Assembly (NCBI GenBank): GCA_900547195.1
Contig: URFQ01000067.1
Span: 1 to 13,462 of the forward strand
Direction: 5' to 3'
From: an uncultured Butyricicoccus sp.
GTDB lineage: Bacteria > Bacillota > Clostridia > Oscillospirales > Butyricicoccaceae
Length of the DNA: 13,462 bases
In this document: in pieces, positions 1 to 6,417 of the stretch
Position numbering within the stretch: position 1 is the stretch's first letter
Layout: each line of letters opens with the position of its first letter
Made by a program: the position numbers and the translations under genes
Notes under the pieces: model-generated
The model's input: the letters and a program-made list of their open reading frames with translations, nothing else
What the model was told of the DNA's origin: nothing
Database searches by the model: none

Positions 1-1082
1 GTACGGCCATGTATGAATATGATCACGACACCGGGCTGGCGTACAGCGAATGGGGTTCCTGCAATTTTGATCCCGGAAAACCGCTTGTACGGTCGTTTTT
101 GCAGTCCGCTGCCGATTTCTGGCTGAGTGAATGCCATGTGGACGGCCTGCGCTTTGACGCGGTGCGCAATCTGATTTACATTCAGGGCGACGAGAAGCGC
201 GGCGAAAACGGCAAAGCAATTGAGGCGCTTAAGCTGCTCAACGCGGGGCTAAAAGCCCGTCATCCGGACGCGCTGCTCATCGCAGAGGATTCGACCAGCT
301 ATCCCAAGGTCACCGCGCCGGTGGAATACGACGGCCTGGGGTTTGATTATAAGTGGGATCTCGGCTGGATGAACGATACGCTGGCCTATCTGGAGCTGCC
401 GCCGTCGGAGCGCCCGGCAAACCATCATCGAATCACGTTTTCCATGAGTTATTTTTATAACGATCTGTTCCTGCTGCCCTTGTCGCACGACGAGGTGGTA
501 CACGGCAAAAAGACCGTTCTTGATAAAATATGGGGAAAATATGAGCAAAAATTTGCACAGTGCCGCACCCTGTATACCTATTTGTATACCCATCCGGGCA
601 AGAAGCTGGGCTTTATGGGCAATGAACTGGGCTCTTTCCGGGAATGGGACGAAAACCGGGAACTGGATTGGCAGCTGCTGAGTTACCCAATCCATTCGGG
701 GTTTGACCGGTATTTGATCGGCCTTGCGGGGCTGTATCGTTCCTGCCCGGCGCTTCACGAAGGGGAATACCACCCGGGATGCTTCCGGTGGCTGGAGGCG
801 GATGACAGCGCGCATTCGGTGTATGCGTATGAGCGCGCCGCAGGAGGCGACCGTCTGCTTATGGTGATTAACCTGTCTGACCGCGCATATCATCCGTATC
901 GCCTGCGCTTTGACGGCCCGGTCACGCTGCGTGAGCTGGTCAACTCCGACTATATCCATTACGGGGGTACGGGCGACACCAATGAAGCCCGTATCGATTC
1001 CCGGCCGTGTGGGGATAGATGGACGGCCGAAATCCGGCTCGCGCCCTTTGGAAGCTGTATTTTCCGCGTCACGGCGGGGTGA
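1..1082 (+). CDS. glgB: 1,4-alpha-glucan branching enzyme, C-terminal part (5' end outside window)
   Basis: Glycogen branching enzyme of family GH13: it cuts alpha-1,4 glucan chains and re-attaches them through alpha-1,6 links in the cytoplasm. The reading frame is open to the left edge, so the ATG at 9 is probably internal. Numbered from that ATG, the catalytic Asp of GLRFDAV is residue 50, the acid/base Glu of LLIAEDST is 93, and the third carboxylate lies in LPLSHDEVVHGKK (155-168). FMGNELGSFREWDENRELDW (202-221) is characteristic of GlgB rather than amylases. The all-beta C-terminal domain is present and ends naturally. GlgB proteins usually have about 630-730 residues, so roughly the first half is missing only because of the window edge. 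The last 14 nt overlap the 3' end of the convergent S1-domain gene. Other glg genes may lie to the left. Confidence 0.95.
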   Translation, partial: TAMYEYDHDTGLAYSEWGSCNFDPGKPLVRSFLQSAADFWLSECHVDGLRFDAVRNLIYIQGDEKRGENGKAIEALKLLNAGLKARHPDALLIAEDSTSYPKVTAPVEYDGLGFDYKWDLGWMNDTLAYLELPPSERPANHHRITFSMSYFYNDLFLLPLSHDEVVHGKKTVLDKIWGKYEQKFAQCRTLYTYLYTHPGKKLGFMGNELGSFREWDENRELDWQLLSYPIHSGFDRYLIGLAGLYRSCPALHEGEYHPGCFRWLEADDSAHSVYAYERAAGGDRLLMVINLSDRAYHPYRLRFDGPVTLRELVNSDYIHYGGTGDTNEARIDSRPCGDRWTAEIRLAPFGSCIFRVTAG

Positions 1083-2004
1083 CGAAATCGGTTGCAATGT
1101 ACTTGGATTTGCAGCAGGGCGGCGTATAAATCCACTGGTCGATGTGGCCGTCCGGTATGAAATACCGCGGCGCGGGCGGCGGCCCGCAGGGGCGGCGCAG
1201 CGTATCGATGACGTTTAGCTTTACCTTCATGCGCTCCGGCAAAATGGATTTGATGTATACGGAAACGTGATCCCCTTCGCGCAGCCCGGCCCGCCGCTCG
1301 GCAAGGCCGGATAAATTGGGCGCAAGTTCGATGAAAATCCCGTAAGGCTCCAGGCTGCGTACAATGCCGCGGACCGTCTCCCCGGCGTGAAACAGGGCGG
1401 CATTCTGCGCCCAGGTGCCGAGCAGCTCCCGATGGGTGAGATGGATGCGCCGCGCGGCTGGATCGGTTCCCAGTACCGCGGCGCGGATCATCTGTCCGCA
1501 GGAAAACCGCTCCCTCGGGTGAAAAATACGGGAAACCGAGATGTTTTCAATCCCTATGAACGAAACCACACCGCAGCCCACATCCACAAACGCCCCGAAC
1601 GGCTCCAGATGGGTGACGCAGGCCGGAATCACATCACCCGGGCGAAGATTTGCCAGCAGCCATGCGAGCGCGCGCTCCTGTGCAAGCCGCCGGGAAAGGG
1701 AAATGTGTTCTCCATTGATGTCGGTTACAACAAAGCAAACCGGCTTGCCCACCCGGGATAAAATTGCAATATCACGGGTTTCCCCGGATTCAATCCCAAT
1801 GGCGCACTCGGTCCGGGGAATCACACCATATCCTTCCCCGAGTTCGACGATCAGGTTGTGCTCCTGATCGCAGGACACCGCGACGCCTTCGACAATCGTG
1901 CCGGTATCCCGCGCGGTGCGCAGCCCGGTAAGCGACCCGGTCAGGCTCTTATTTTGTTTGTCTTCCAACCGGGCGCCCTCAGGCGCATAATTTTGATTAC
2001 CCAT
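1069..2004 (-). CDS. S1-domain RNA-binding protein (ribosomal protein S1-like, three repeats)
   Basis: This 311-residue cytoplasmic protein has three S1-type OB folds: a degenerate one at about 30-106, a clear one at 122-192 (PGDVIPACVTHLEPFGAFVDVG) and another at 208-266 (AGETVRGIVRSLEPYGIFIEL). A Cys/aromatic-rich tail follows (GHIDQWIYTPPCCKSKYI, 287-304), of a kind I recall from clostridial S1-like proteins. S1 repeats bind single-stranded RNA, so a role in mRNA binding, translation or RNA turnover is inferred. It is shorter than the four- to six-repeat E. coli RpsA. I chose the ATG at 2004 because AAGGAGG lies 7 nt upstream (2012-2018); the frame continues upstream but that extension is low-complexity, non-domain sequence. 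It is monocistronic and divergent from the DUF951-udp pair. No obvious terminator is seen; the stop lies inside glgB. Annotation pipelines may call it 30S ribosomal protein S1, which I would not assert. Confidence 0.85.
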   Translation of the reverse strand: MGNQNYAPEGARLEDKQNKSLTGSLTGLRTARDTGTIVEGVAVSCDQEHNLIVELGEGYGVIPRTECAIGIESGETRDIAILSRVGKPVCFVVTDINGEHISLSRRLAQERALAWLLANLRPGDVIPACVTHLEPFGAFVDVGCGVVSFIGIENISVSRIFHPRERFSCGQMIRAAVLGTDPAARRIHLTHRELLGTWAQNAALFHAGETVRGIVRSLEPYGIFIELAPNLSGLAERRAGLREGDHVSVYIKSILPERMKVKLNVIDTLRRPCGPPPAPRYFIPDGHIDQWIYTPPCCKSKYIATDFVTPP

Positions 2005-2021
2005 ACACAAACCTCCTTCGC

Positions 2022-2041
2022 AGCGGCCAAACCCGGCCGCT
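2022..2041 (-). promoter_or_regulatory. 5'-UTR hairpin just upstream of the S1-protein SD
   Basis: A perfect 7-bp GC-only-rich stem (AGCGGCC/GGCCGCT) with a 6-nt loop ends 3 nt before the AAGGAGG of the S1-domain gene. A stem this close to the SD could modulate ribosome access, possibly as an autoregulatory site for the encoded RNA-binding protein. That role is inference; only the dyad is seen. Confidence 0.4.
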
Positions 2042-2176
2042 TTGCTTTTCCTGCACGATGCTATTACTATATGCGCGGCTGGACGGAAATTGACACGAAT
2101 TTGGTGAAAGAAACCTCGAAAATGTGGTGTAATATGCCGTCCCTTTAAAAAGTACCCGCAAGGGGATAAAATGTGG

Positions 2177-2182
2177 TATACT
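2177..2182 (+). promoter_or_regulatory. Possible -10 element for the DUF951-udp operon
   Basis: TATACT lies about 50 nt before the DUF951 start, inside the divergent intergenic region. No convincing TTGACA-like -35 sits 16-18 nt upstream. The site is therefore a weak prediction, possibly an activator-dependent promoter or one for another sigma factor. A small GCGGC/GCCGC hairpin (2202-2216) lies between it and the SD. Confidence 0.4.
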
Positions 2183-2233
2183 AAAAGAGAATAAAAGGAA
2201 GGCGGCTGTGTGCCGCGGACAAGGAGGAAAACG

Positions 2234-2425
2234 ATGGACATTCGGCTCGGGGACAAGCTCACAATGAAGAAAGCCCATCCATGCGGCAGCAAGCAGTGGC
2301 TCGTGCTGCGCGTGGGGATGGATTTCCGGCTGCGCTGCTGCGGCTGCGGACATGAGGTCATGATTGCGCGCAGCAAGGCAGAAAAAAATATCCGTTCTGT
2401 GGAAAGAGAGGATGCAATATGTTAA
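2234..2425 (+). CDS. DUF951 family small protein
   Basis: This 63-residue protein starts MDIRLGDKLTMKKAHPCGS. It matches the DUF951 pattern of Firmicutes: a basic beta-rich protein with a conserved HPCGS block, then LRVGMDFRLRCCGCGHEVMI with a C-x2-C-like cluster that could bind metal, and a basic tail. The ATG at 2234 is preferred over the upstream ATG-equivalent at 2210 because AAGGAGG (2221-2227) is correctly spaced and because family members begin at MDI. The function is not established; small size and basic charge suggest nucleic-acid or ribosome association, which is inference only. Its last 7 nt overlap the start of the uridine phosphorylase gene, so the two are probably translationally coupled. 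It lies near an S1-domain gene, though in divergent orientation. Confidence 0.88.
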   Translation: MDIRLGDKLTMKKAHPCGSKQWLVLRVGMDFRLRCCGCGHEVMIARSKAEKNIRSVEREDAIC

Positions 2426-3180
2426 TCGATGGAAAACAGATGCATATTCAGATTACAGCGGGCGAGATTGGACGATATGTGATTCTTCCGGGGGATCCGG
2501 GGCGGTGCGAAAAGATCGCGAGGTATTTCGAGCATCCGCGTATGCTGGCCTCCAACCGCGAATATACCCTTTATACCGGGATGTTGGACGGCGTGCAGGT
2601 CGGTGTATGCTCGACCGGCATTGGCGGCCCGTCGGCGGCGATCGCGCTGGAAGAGCTGGTCGAGTGCGGCGCGGATACTTTCATCCGGGTCGGTACGTCG
2701 GGCGGAATGCAGGACGATGTGCTCGCGGGCGATATCTGCATCGCAACCGCGTCCATCCGTCAAGAGGGCACCAGCCGCGAGTATCTGCCGATTGAGTTCC
2801 CGGCGGCTGCGCATTTCGATGTGGTGCTTGCGTTGCGGGACGCGGCGGCAAAGCTGGGCTACCGCTATCACACCGGCGTGATTCAGTCCAAAGACAGCTT
2901 TTATGGCGAACTTCGTCCCGACCGGCAAGCGGTTGCGGACGAACTGCATTTTAAATGGAAGGCATGGAAAGCCGGCGGCGCCCTGACGAGCGAGATGGAA
3001 ACCGCAGCGCTGTTTATTGTAGGCGCGACGCTGGGCGTACGCTGTGGCGCGGTGCTCAATGTGCTCTGGAATGCAGACAACGACACGGCGAATACAATTG
3101 CGCCGGATGCGGCCGAGCGAGGCGTGGCCACCGCGGTCGAAGCCCTGCGCCTGCTGATTGCACGAGATAAAAACGAATAG
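2419..3180 (+). CDS. udp: Uridine phosphorylase
   Basis: A nucleoside phosphorylase of the PNP/UDP superfamily, 253 residues (E. coli Udp is of similar length). It reversibly converts uridine plus phosphate to uracil plus ribose-1-phosphate in pyrimidine salvage. Visible motifs are the phosphate loop GDPGR (25-29), STGIGGPSAAIALEEL (65-80), the RVGTSGGMQ block (90-98), the ASIRQEGTSREYLPIEFPA segment (111-129), which is more Udp-like than PNP-like, and the ribose-binding SEMETAALF (191-199). The C-terminal half carries FKWKAWKAGG, resembling the insertion that distinguishes uridine phosphorylases. The ATG at 2419 sits within the end of the DUF951 gene, with a GAGAGGATG SD-like stretch just upstream. 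An intrinsic terminator follows 10 nt after the stop. Specificity for uridine versus other nucleosides is inferred from motif style. Confidence 0.88.
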   Translation: MLIDGKQMHIQITAGEIGRYVILPGDPGRCEKIARYFEHPRMLASNREYTLYTGMLDGVQVGVCSTGIGGPSAAIALEELVECGADTFIRVGTSGGMQDDVLAGDICIATASIRQEGTSREYLPIEFPAAAHFDVVLALRDAAAKLGYRYHTGVIQSKDSFYGELRPDRQAVADELHFKWKAWKAGGALTSEMETAALFIVGATLGVRCGAVLNVLWNADNDTANTIAPDAAERGVATAVEALRLLIARDKNE

Positions 3181-3189
3181 AATTTAAAA

Positions 3190-3214
3190 AGTCCCGCGCT
3201 ATGCGGGGCTTTTT
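3190..3214 (+). terminator. Intrinsic terminator after udp
   Basis: An 8-bp stem (AGTCCCGC / GCGGGGCT, one G-T pair) with a 5-nt GCTAT-type loop is followed directly by a T run. It ends the DUF951-udp transcript and insulates the sporulation-type genes that follow. Confidence 0.88.
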
Positions 3215-3268
3215 CATGTCTTTTTGGCTGGAAAACCGCATAAAGTAAAGAGCGGGAGGTGGATGGAC

Positions 3269-4054
3269 ATGACAAACAGGCAGCACAAAAGCAGCGGACG
3301 AGTCACACGGGGCGATCTCCGGCTTCTGCTGTCGGCGGCACTTTTCCTTGGGGCTGTGATGCTCAAGGTTTCCGGCGCACCGTGGGCGGAAAATGTCCGC
3401 ATACAGACGGTGAATGCGCTAAACGGCGGGATTTCAACGGATGAAGTGCTGCAGGCGGCAGGACATACTTTTGAAGACGGCGGTTTGCAAGCTGTTTTTG
3501 CGGGATTTGGTAAAAAGGCGAACCAGGCAGAAGCTGAGACAGACGGCCAAACCGCACGGCCGGACGCCGCACAGGTCTATGCGGAATCGGGCTATGGCGA
3601 GGATGAACTGAAAAACCGGGAAGCTTCAGCGTTCCCAAAAGAGGCGGATGAAACCGCATACGTCCTTAAATTTTCCGTGCAAAATCCGGTAGAGGGCACA
3701 AAAACCTCGGATTACGGTACCCGGGTTCATCCGATTACCGGTAAAGAAAGTTTTCACTATGGGCTGGATATCGGCGCGCCGGAGGGCACGCCGATTACAG
3801 CCTTTGCGGATGGCACAGTGCGTGAAGTTGGTTTTAATACCTATGGGAATTATGTGGTGCTCGACCATGCAGATGGGTTTTCCACGCTGTATGCGCATTG
3901 CAGTAAGGTAGATGTCAAGGAGGGGGTACAGGTATCCGTGGGACAAAAGGTCGCCGAGGTGGGTGCGACCGGCAATGCGACCGGCAACCATTTGCATTTG
4001 GAGATCTGGCGGGATGGCAAGGCGCTCGATCCGGCGCACTATGTGAGCGTGTGA
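3269..4054 (+). CDS. spoIVFA: Membrane-anchored M23/LytM-domain protein, SpoIVFA-like
   Basis: This 261-residue protein has a short basic N-terminus, one membrane segment (about 18-35), a charged linker rich in Ala/Glu/Asp (80-130) and a C-terminal M23 (LytM) domain (about 140-258). All expected M23 zinc and catalytic positions are present: H163 and D167 in FHYGLDIGAP, H210 in YAHC, and H241 and H243 in GNHLHLEIW. In B. subtilis, SpoIVFA holds and inhibits the intramembrane protease SpoIVFB at the forespore outer membrane until SpoIVB cuts it. The gene next door is an M50 protease joined by a 4-nt overlap, which is why I favour SpoIVFA over a general murein hydrolase or SpoIIQ. The start at 3269 is chosen for the GGGAGGT 8 nt upstream; the ATG at 3263 lies too close to it. 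With intact ligands, an additional peptidoglycan endopeptidase activity is possible. Confidence 0.78.
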   Translation: MTNRQHKSSGRVTRGDLRLLLSAALFLGAVMLKVSGAPWAENVRIQTVNALNGGISTDEVLQAAGHTFEDGGLQAVFAGFGKKANQAEAETDGQTARPDAAQVYAESGYGEDELKNREASAFPKEADETAYVLKFSVQNPVEGTKTSDYGTRVHPITGKESFHYGLDIGAPEGTPITAFADGTVREVGFNTYGNYVVLDHADGFSTLYAHCSKVDVKEGVQVSVGQKVAEVGATGNATGNHLHLEIWRDGKALDPAHYVSV

Positions 4055-4593
4055 GCGGACGGCTGCAAGTTGGGGATTCCTTCCTCCTGATGGCGGCGCT
4101 GGCAGGCTTTTTGGATGAAAGCGGTGTAGCGCCGCTGTTTTTCGCCGCCGCTGCCCTGCATGAAGGCGGGCATGCGCTGGCGGTGCGCGCCTGCGGCGGT
4201 ACAATTACGTTGTTCCGGTTGACAGCCCTGGGCGGCGTCATGCGGTATCGTCTGCCGGCCCTAAGTATTTTGAGCGATCTTTGTATTGCAGCCGCTGGCC
4301 CGCTTGCAGGGATCGGGGCAGCCTGGATCGCAGCAGTTCTGGGCTGTTACCGGTTTGCAGGCGCGAGTTTTCTGCTGAGCATGCTCAACTTGCTGCCGGT
4401 GCGGCCGCTCGACGGGGGGCAAATGGCGTATGCCTTGCTGCGCGGCAGCCGCGCCCAGCTGGCTTTGGAGATTATTTGCTGCCTCTTGCTTGGACTATGC
4501 GCCGGAGTAGTGCTGCTGTGCAGCGGGGGATGCAGTATGTTGCTGTTTTCGGGGGCGTTGACCGCAAATCTGCAAAAAAACTTGCAAAAATAA
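4051..4593 (+). CDS. spoIVFB: M50 site-2 protease, SpoIVFB-like (short form)
   Basis: An integral membrane zinc protease of 180 residues, mostly hydrophobic with about five to six membrane segments. It has the M50 signature HEGGH (H37, E38, H41) and the second motif NLLPVRPLDGG (113-123), whose D121 would be the third zinc ligand. In B. subtilis, SpoIVFB cleaves pro-sigma-K in the mother cell during late sporulation; that role is inferred here from the fused-style neighbour spoIVFA. The proposed start is GTG 4051, overlapping the spoIVFA stop in GTGA; there is no SD, so translation is probably coupled. An in-frame ATG at 4090 is an alternative. The B. subtilis protein has about 288 residues with a C-terminal CBS domain; this one ends soon after its last membrane segments and lacks that domain. 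Confidence 0.82.
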   Translation: MSGRLQVGDSFLLMAALAGFLDESGVAPLFFAAAALHEGGHALAVRACGGTITLFRLTALGGVMRYRLPALSILSDLCIAAAGPLAGIGAAWIAAVLGCYRFAGASFLLSMLNLLPVRPLDGGQMAYALLRGSRAQLALEIICCLLLGLCAGVVLLCSGGCSMLLFSGALTANLQKNLQK

Positions 4594-4610
4594 TAGATAG
4601 GGTATAAAAT
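4582..4610 (+). promoter_or_regulatory. Possible sigma-A promoter of carD
   Basis: TTGCAA (4582-4587), a 17-nt spacer, and TAAAAT (4605-4610) lie across the end of the spoIVFB gene and the AT-rich gap before carD. The alternative -10 TATAAA (4603-4608) gives a 15-nt spacer. An imperfect dyad ATGTAC/GTGCAT (4614-4629) falls close to the expected transcription start. No terminator separates spoIVFB from carD, so read-through is also possible. Confidence 0.45.
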
Positions 4611-4649
4611 ATAAATGTACACAAGTGCATATCGGAAATGGAGGGAAGC

Positions 4650-5123
4650 ATGTTTTCTGTTGGCGATCGGATCGTCCATCCACTGCATGGCGCCGGTATT
4701 ATCCGCGCATTGGCTGAAAAAGAAATTGACGGAAACAAAGAGTTGTATTATGCTTTGGAGCTTGCGCTCGACAGTGTGAGGATATTTTTGCCCGTGAAAA
4801 CGTGTGAAAGCAATGGAATCCGTCCGCTTTGCTCGGAAGAGCAAGCGAAAGAGATCATTTCCCTGCTGCCCGGATTGCAGGTGGAAAAGGAAATGACATG
4901 GAACAAGCGATATCGTGAAAATATGCTCCATATCCGTTCGGGGAACCTGATGGAAGTCGCGCAGGCAACGAAAAACCTGTGGTGCCGCGAGCAGGAACAT
5001 GGATTGTCTGCTGGGGAAAAGAAAATGCTCCAGTCGGCGCGGAAGATTTTGTTTTCTGAACTTTCACTGGCGCTTCATTGTGAGCCGAAACAGATTGAGC
5101 AGTATTTGCACATGTCATCTTAA
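4650..5123 (+). CDS. CarD-family transcriptional regulator
   Basis: This 157-residue protein has an N-terminal CarD/TRCF-type RNA polymerase-interacting domain (MFSVGDRIVHPLHGAGII, then a beta-rich region to about 60) and an all-helical C-terminal part (about 64-157). CarD proteins bind the beta subunit of RNA polymerase near promoters and tune open-complex stability. The start at ATG 4650 is preferred: GGAGG lies 5 nt upstream and family members begin M-F-x-V-G-D. The ATG at 4638 would put this SD inside the gene. CarD followed by ispD and ispF also occurs in mycobacteria (Rv3583c-Rv3582c-Rv3581c), so this is a long-conserved neighbourhood. The helical part, with WNKRYRENML (84-93), is typical of CarD/CdnL proteins. 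A terminator lies directly after the stop. Confidence 0.88.
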   Translation: MFSVGDRIVHPLHGAGIIRALAEKEIDGNKELYYALELALDSVRIFLPVKTCESNGIRPLCSEEQAKEIISLLPGLQVEKEMTWNKRYRENMLHIRSGNLMEVAQATKNLWCREQEHGLSAGEKKMLQSARKILFSELSLALHCEPKQIEQYLHMSS

Positions 5124-5131
5124 AAATTACG

Positions 5132-5164
5132 CGGCTTTGTCGAAAACAGGCAAAGCCGTTTTTT
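5132..5164 (+). terminator. Intrinsic terminator or attenuator between carD and ispD
   Basis: An 8-bp stem CGGCTTTG / CAAAGCCG (5132-5139 with 5151-5158), an 11-nt loop and six T residues. It begins 8 nt after the carD stop and its T run ends 17 nt before the ispD start. No ispD promoter can fit in the remaining gap, so ispDF expression presumably depends on read-through or on a promoter inside carD. Confidence 0.8.
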
Positions 5165-5181
5165 GTATCAGGAGGGCATAT

Positions 5182-5901
5182 ATGTGGTGGAAAAAAGACA
5201 GGACGGACAAACGGCCGTTTGTATCGGCGGTCATTCCGGCTGCGGGGTCTTCGACCCGCATGGGCGAGGAAACCAATAAGCTGCTTATAGAGCTGGACGG
5301 CATGCCTGTGCTCGCGCGTACGCTGCTTGTCTTTGAACGTTGCCCGTTGGTCGATGAGATTGTGGTGGCATGCCGGGAAAGCGATATTATGCCTTATGCG
5401 CGGCTGTGCGAGGCATTTGGCATGCAAAAGGTCCGCCAGATCGTGCGCGGCGGGGGTTCCCGTTCGGAATCCGTGCTGTGTGGGGTCAAGGCCTGCGCAG
5501 AGCAGGCGGATTTTGTCGCCATCCACGACGCTGCGCGCCCGCTTTTGCGTCTGGGTGACCTTATGAGGGTGATTGAGGATGCTGCGGAACATGGCGCAGC
5601 CTGCCTGGTTGTTCCCATGAAGGATAGCGTCAAGCGTGTTGAAGATGGATGGATCACAGCAGATGTGGCGCGCGCGTCCCTTGCCGCCGCACAGACCCCG
5701 CAGGTCTTTGGTCGCAAAAAAATTCAGCGGGCGCTCGAACTGGTGCAGGCGCGCGGTCTCGCGCCGACCGATGACTGCGCAGCTGCGGAACTGGCAGGCA
5801 TGCGCGTATTTGCCACGCTGGGCAGCTATACCAATATTAAAGTGACAACGCCGGAAGACCTGGTTGTCGCAGAGGCATTTTTGCAGGAGGCAGAAGGATG
5901 A
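5182..5901 (+). CDS. ispD: 2-C-methyl-D-erythritol 4-phosphate cytidylyltransferase
   Basis: The third enzyme of the non-mevalonate (MEP) isoprenoid pathway: it joins CTP and MEP to give CDP-methylerythritol in the cytoplasm. It has 239 residues, usual for the family. Visible are the nucleotide-binding loop SAVIPAAGSSTRMG (15-28) with K33, the RGGGSRSESVLCGV block (89-102), DAARPLL (116-122), QTPQVF (171-176) and TDDCAAAELAG with TNIKVTTPEDL (217-227) near the end. The ATG at 5182 is chosen for the AGGAGGG at 5170-5176; upstream frame extension would run through carD and the terminator. The first ten residues (MWWKKDRTDK) are a basic leader beyond the usual start of the fold. Its stop overlaps the ispF start by 4 nt, indicating coupled synthesis of consecutive-pathway enzymes (IspE acts between them and is not here). 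Confidence 0.96.
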   Translation: MWWKKDRTDKRPFVSAVIPAAGSSTRMGEETNKLLIELDGMPVLARTLLVFERCPLVDEIVVACRESDIMPYARLCEAFGMQKVRQIVRGGGSRSESVLCGVKACAEQADFVAIHDAARPLLRLGDLMRVIEDAAEHGAACLVVPMKDSVKRVEDGWITADVARASLAAAQTPQVFGRKKIQRALELVQARGLAPTDDCAAAELAGMRVFATLGSYTNIKVTTPEDLVVAEAFLQEAEG

Positions 5902-6374
5902 ACTTACGAATCGGACATGGTTATGACGTGCACCGGCTGGTGGAGGGCCGCCGGTGTATCATTGGCGGCGTAGATATTCCACACGAAACCGGGCTGCTGG
6001 GTCACAGCGACGCAGATGTGCTCATTCATGCGGTGATGGACGCGCTGCTGGGGGCTGCGGCAATGGGCGACATTGGCCGTTTATTTCCGGATACCGACCC
6101 ACAGTTTGCAGGGGCGGACAGCGTGCTGCTGCTGCGCAAAGTTGGCGAGCGGTTGGCCGCTGCAGGCTGGAAGCTGGGGAATATTGACGCAACTGTGATT
6201 GCGCAAGCGCCGCGCATGGCGCCGCACATCGAAACCATGCGGAAAAATATCGCGGACGCGCTTGGCATCGGCATGGGGCAGGTTAATGTCAAAGCAACGA
6301 CCGAAGAACATCTGGGCTTTACGGGGGCAAAAGAAGGCATTGCCGCACATGCGGTATGTGTAATTGAAGCATAA
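5898..6374 (+). CDS. ispF: 2-C-methyl-D-erythritol 2,4-cyclodiphosphate synthase
   Basis: The fifth step of the MEP pathway: it cyclises CDP-ME 2-phosphate to MEcPP with release of CMP. It has 158 residues, the standard length, and acts as a homotrimer in the family. Metal ligands are D10 and H12 in GHGYDVHRL and H44 in GHSDADVLIHAV. DIGRLFPDTDP (58-68) and the ATTEEHLGFTG segment near the C-terminus are signature blocks. The ATG lies in an ATGA overlap with the ispD stop, with GGAGG upstream inside ispD. It is the last gene of the plus-strand block and ends at a strong bidirectional terminator. Nothing in the sequence suggests a bifunctional IspDF fusion; the two frames are separate. Confidence 0.97.
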   Translation: MNLRIGHGYDVHRLVEGRRCIIGGVDIPHETGLLGHSDADVLIHAVMDALLGAAAMGDIGRLFPDTDPQFAGADSVLLLRKVGERLAAAGWKLGNIDATVIAQAPRMAPHIETMRKNIADALGIGMGQVNVKATTEEHLGFTGAKEGIAAHAVCVIEA

Positions 6375-6380
6375 AAACAG

Positions 6381-6417
6381 AAAAATCACCATTCACATTG
6401 TGAATGGTGATTTTTTT
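6381..6417. terminator. Bidirectional terminator between ispF and sepF
   Basis: A perfect 16-bp inverted repeat (AAAAATCACCATTCAC / GTGAATGGTGATTTTT) with a 3-nt loop, flanked by A and T runs so that it can work on both strands. It serves ispF on the plus strand and sepF on the minus strand; its right edge overlaps the sepF stop codon. Confidence 0.93.

Noticed and set aside
249..1097. Long minus-strand open frame opposite glgB (282 codons)
   Set aside because: No family resemblance and no SD; it is fully antisense to a well-conserved enzyme gene and reflects GC-rich codon bias.
2005..2376. Upstream in-frame extension of the S1-domain protein by 124 residues
   Set aside because: The extension covers the divergent DUF951 gene and intergenic DNA; the ATG at 2004 has a textbook SD and suits the domain boundary.
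3239..3246. CATAAAGT as a sigma-E -10 element for spoIVFA
   Set aside because: Expected for this gene by analogy with B. subtilis, but no matching -35 is found at the right spacing and the site lies very close to the SD.
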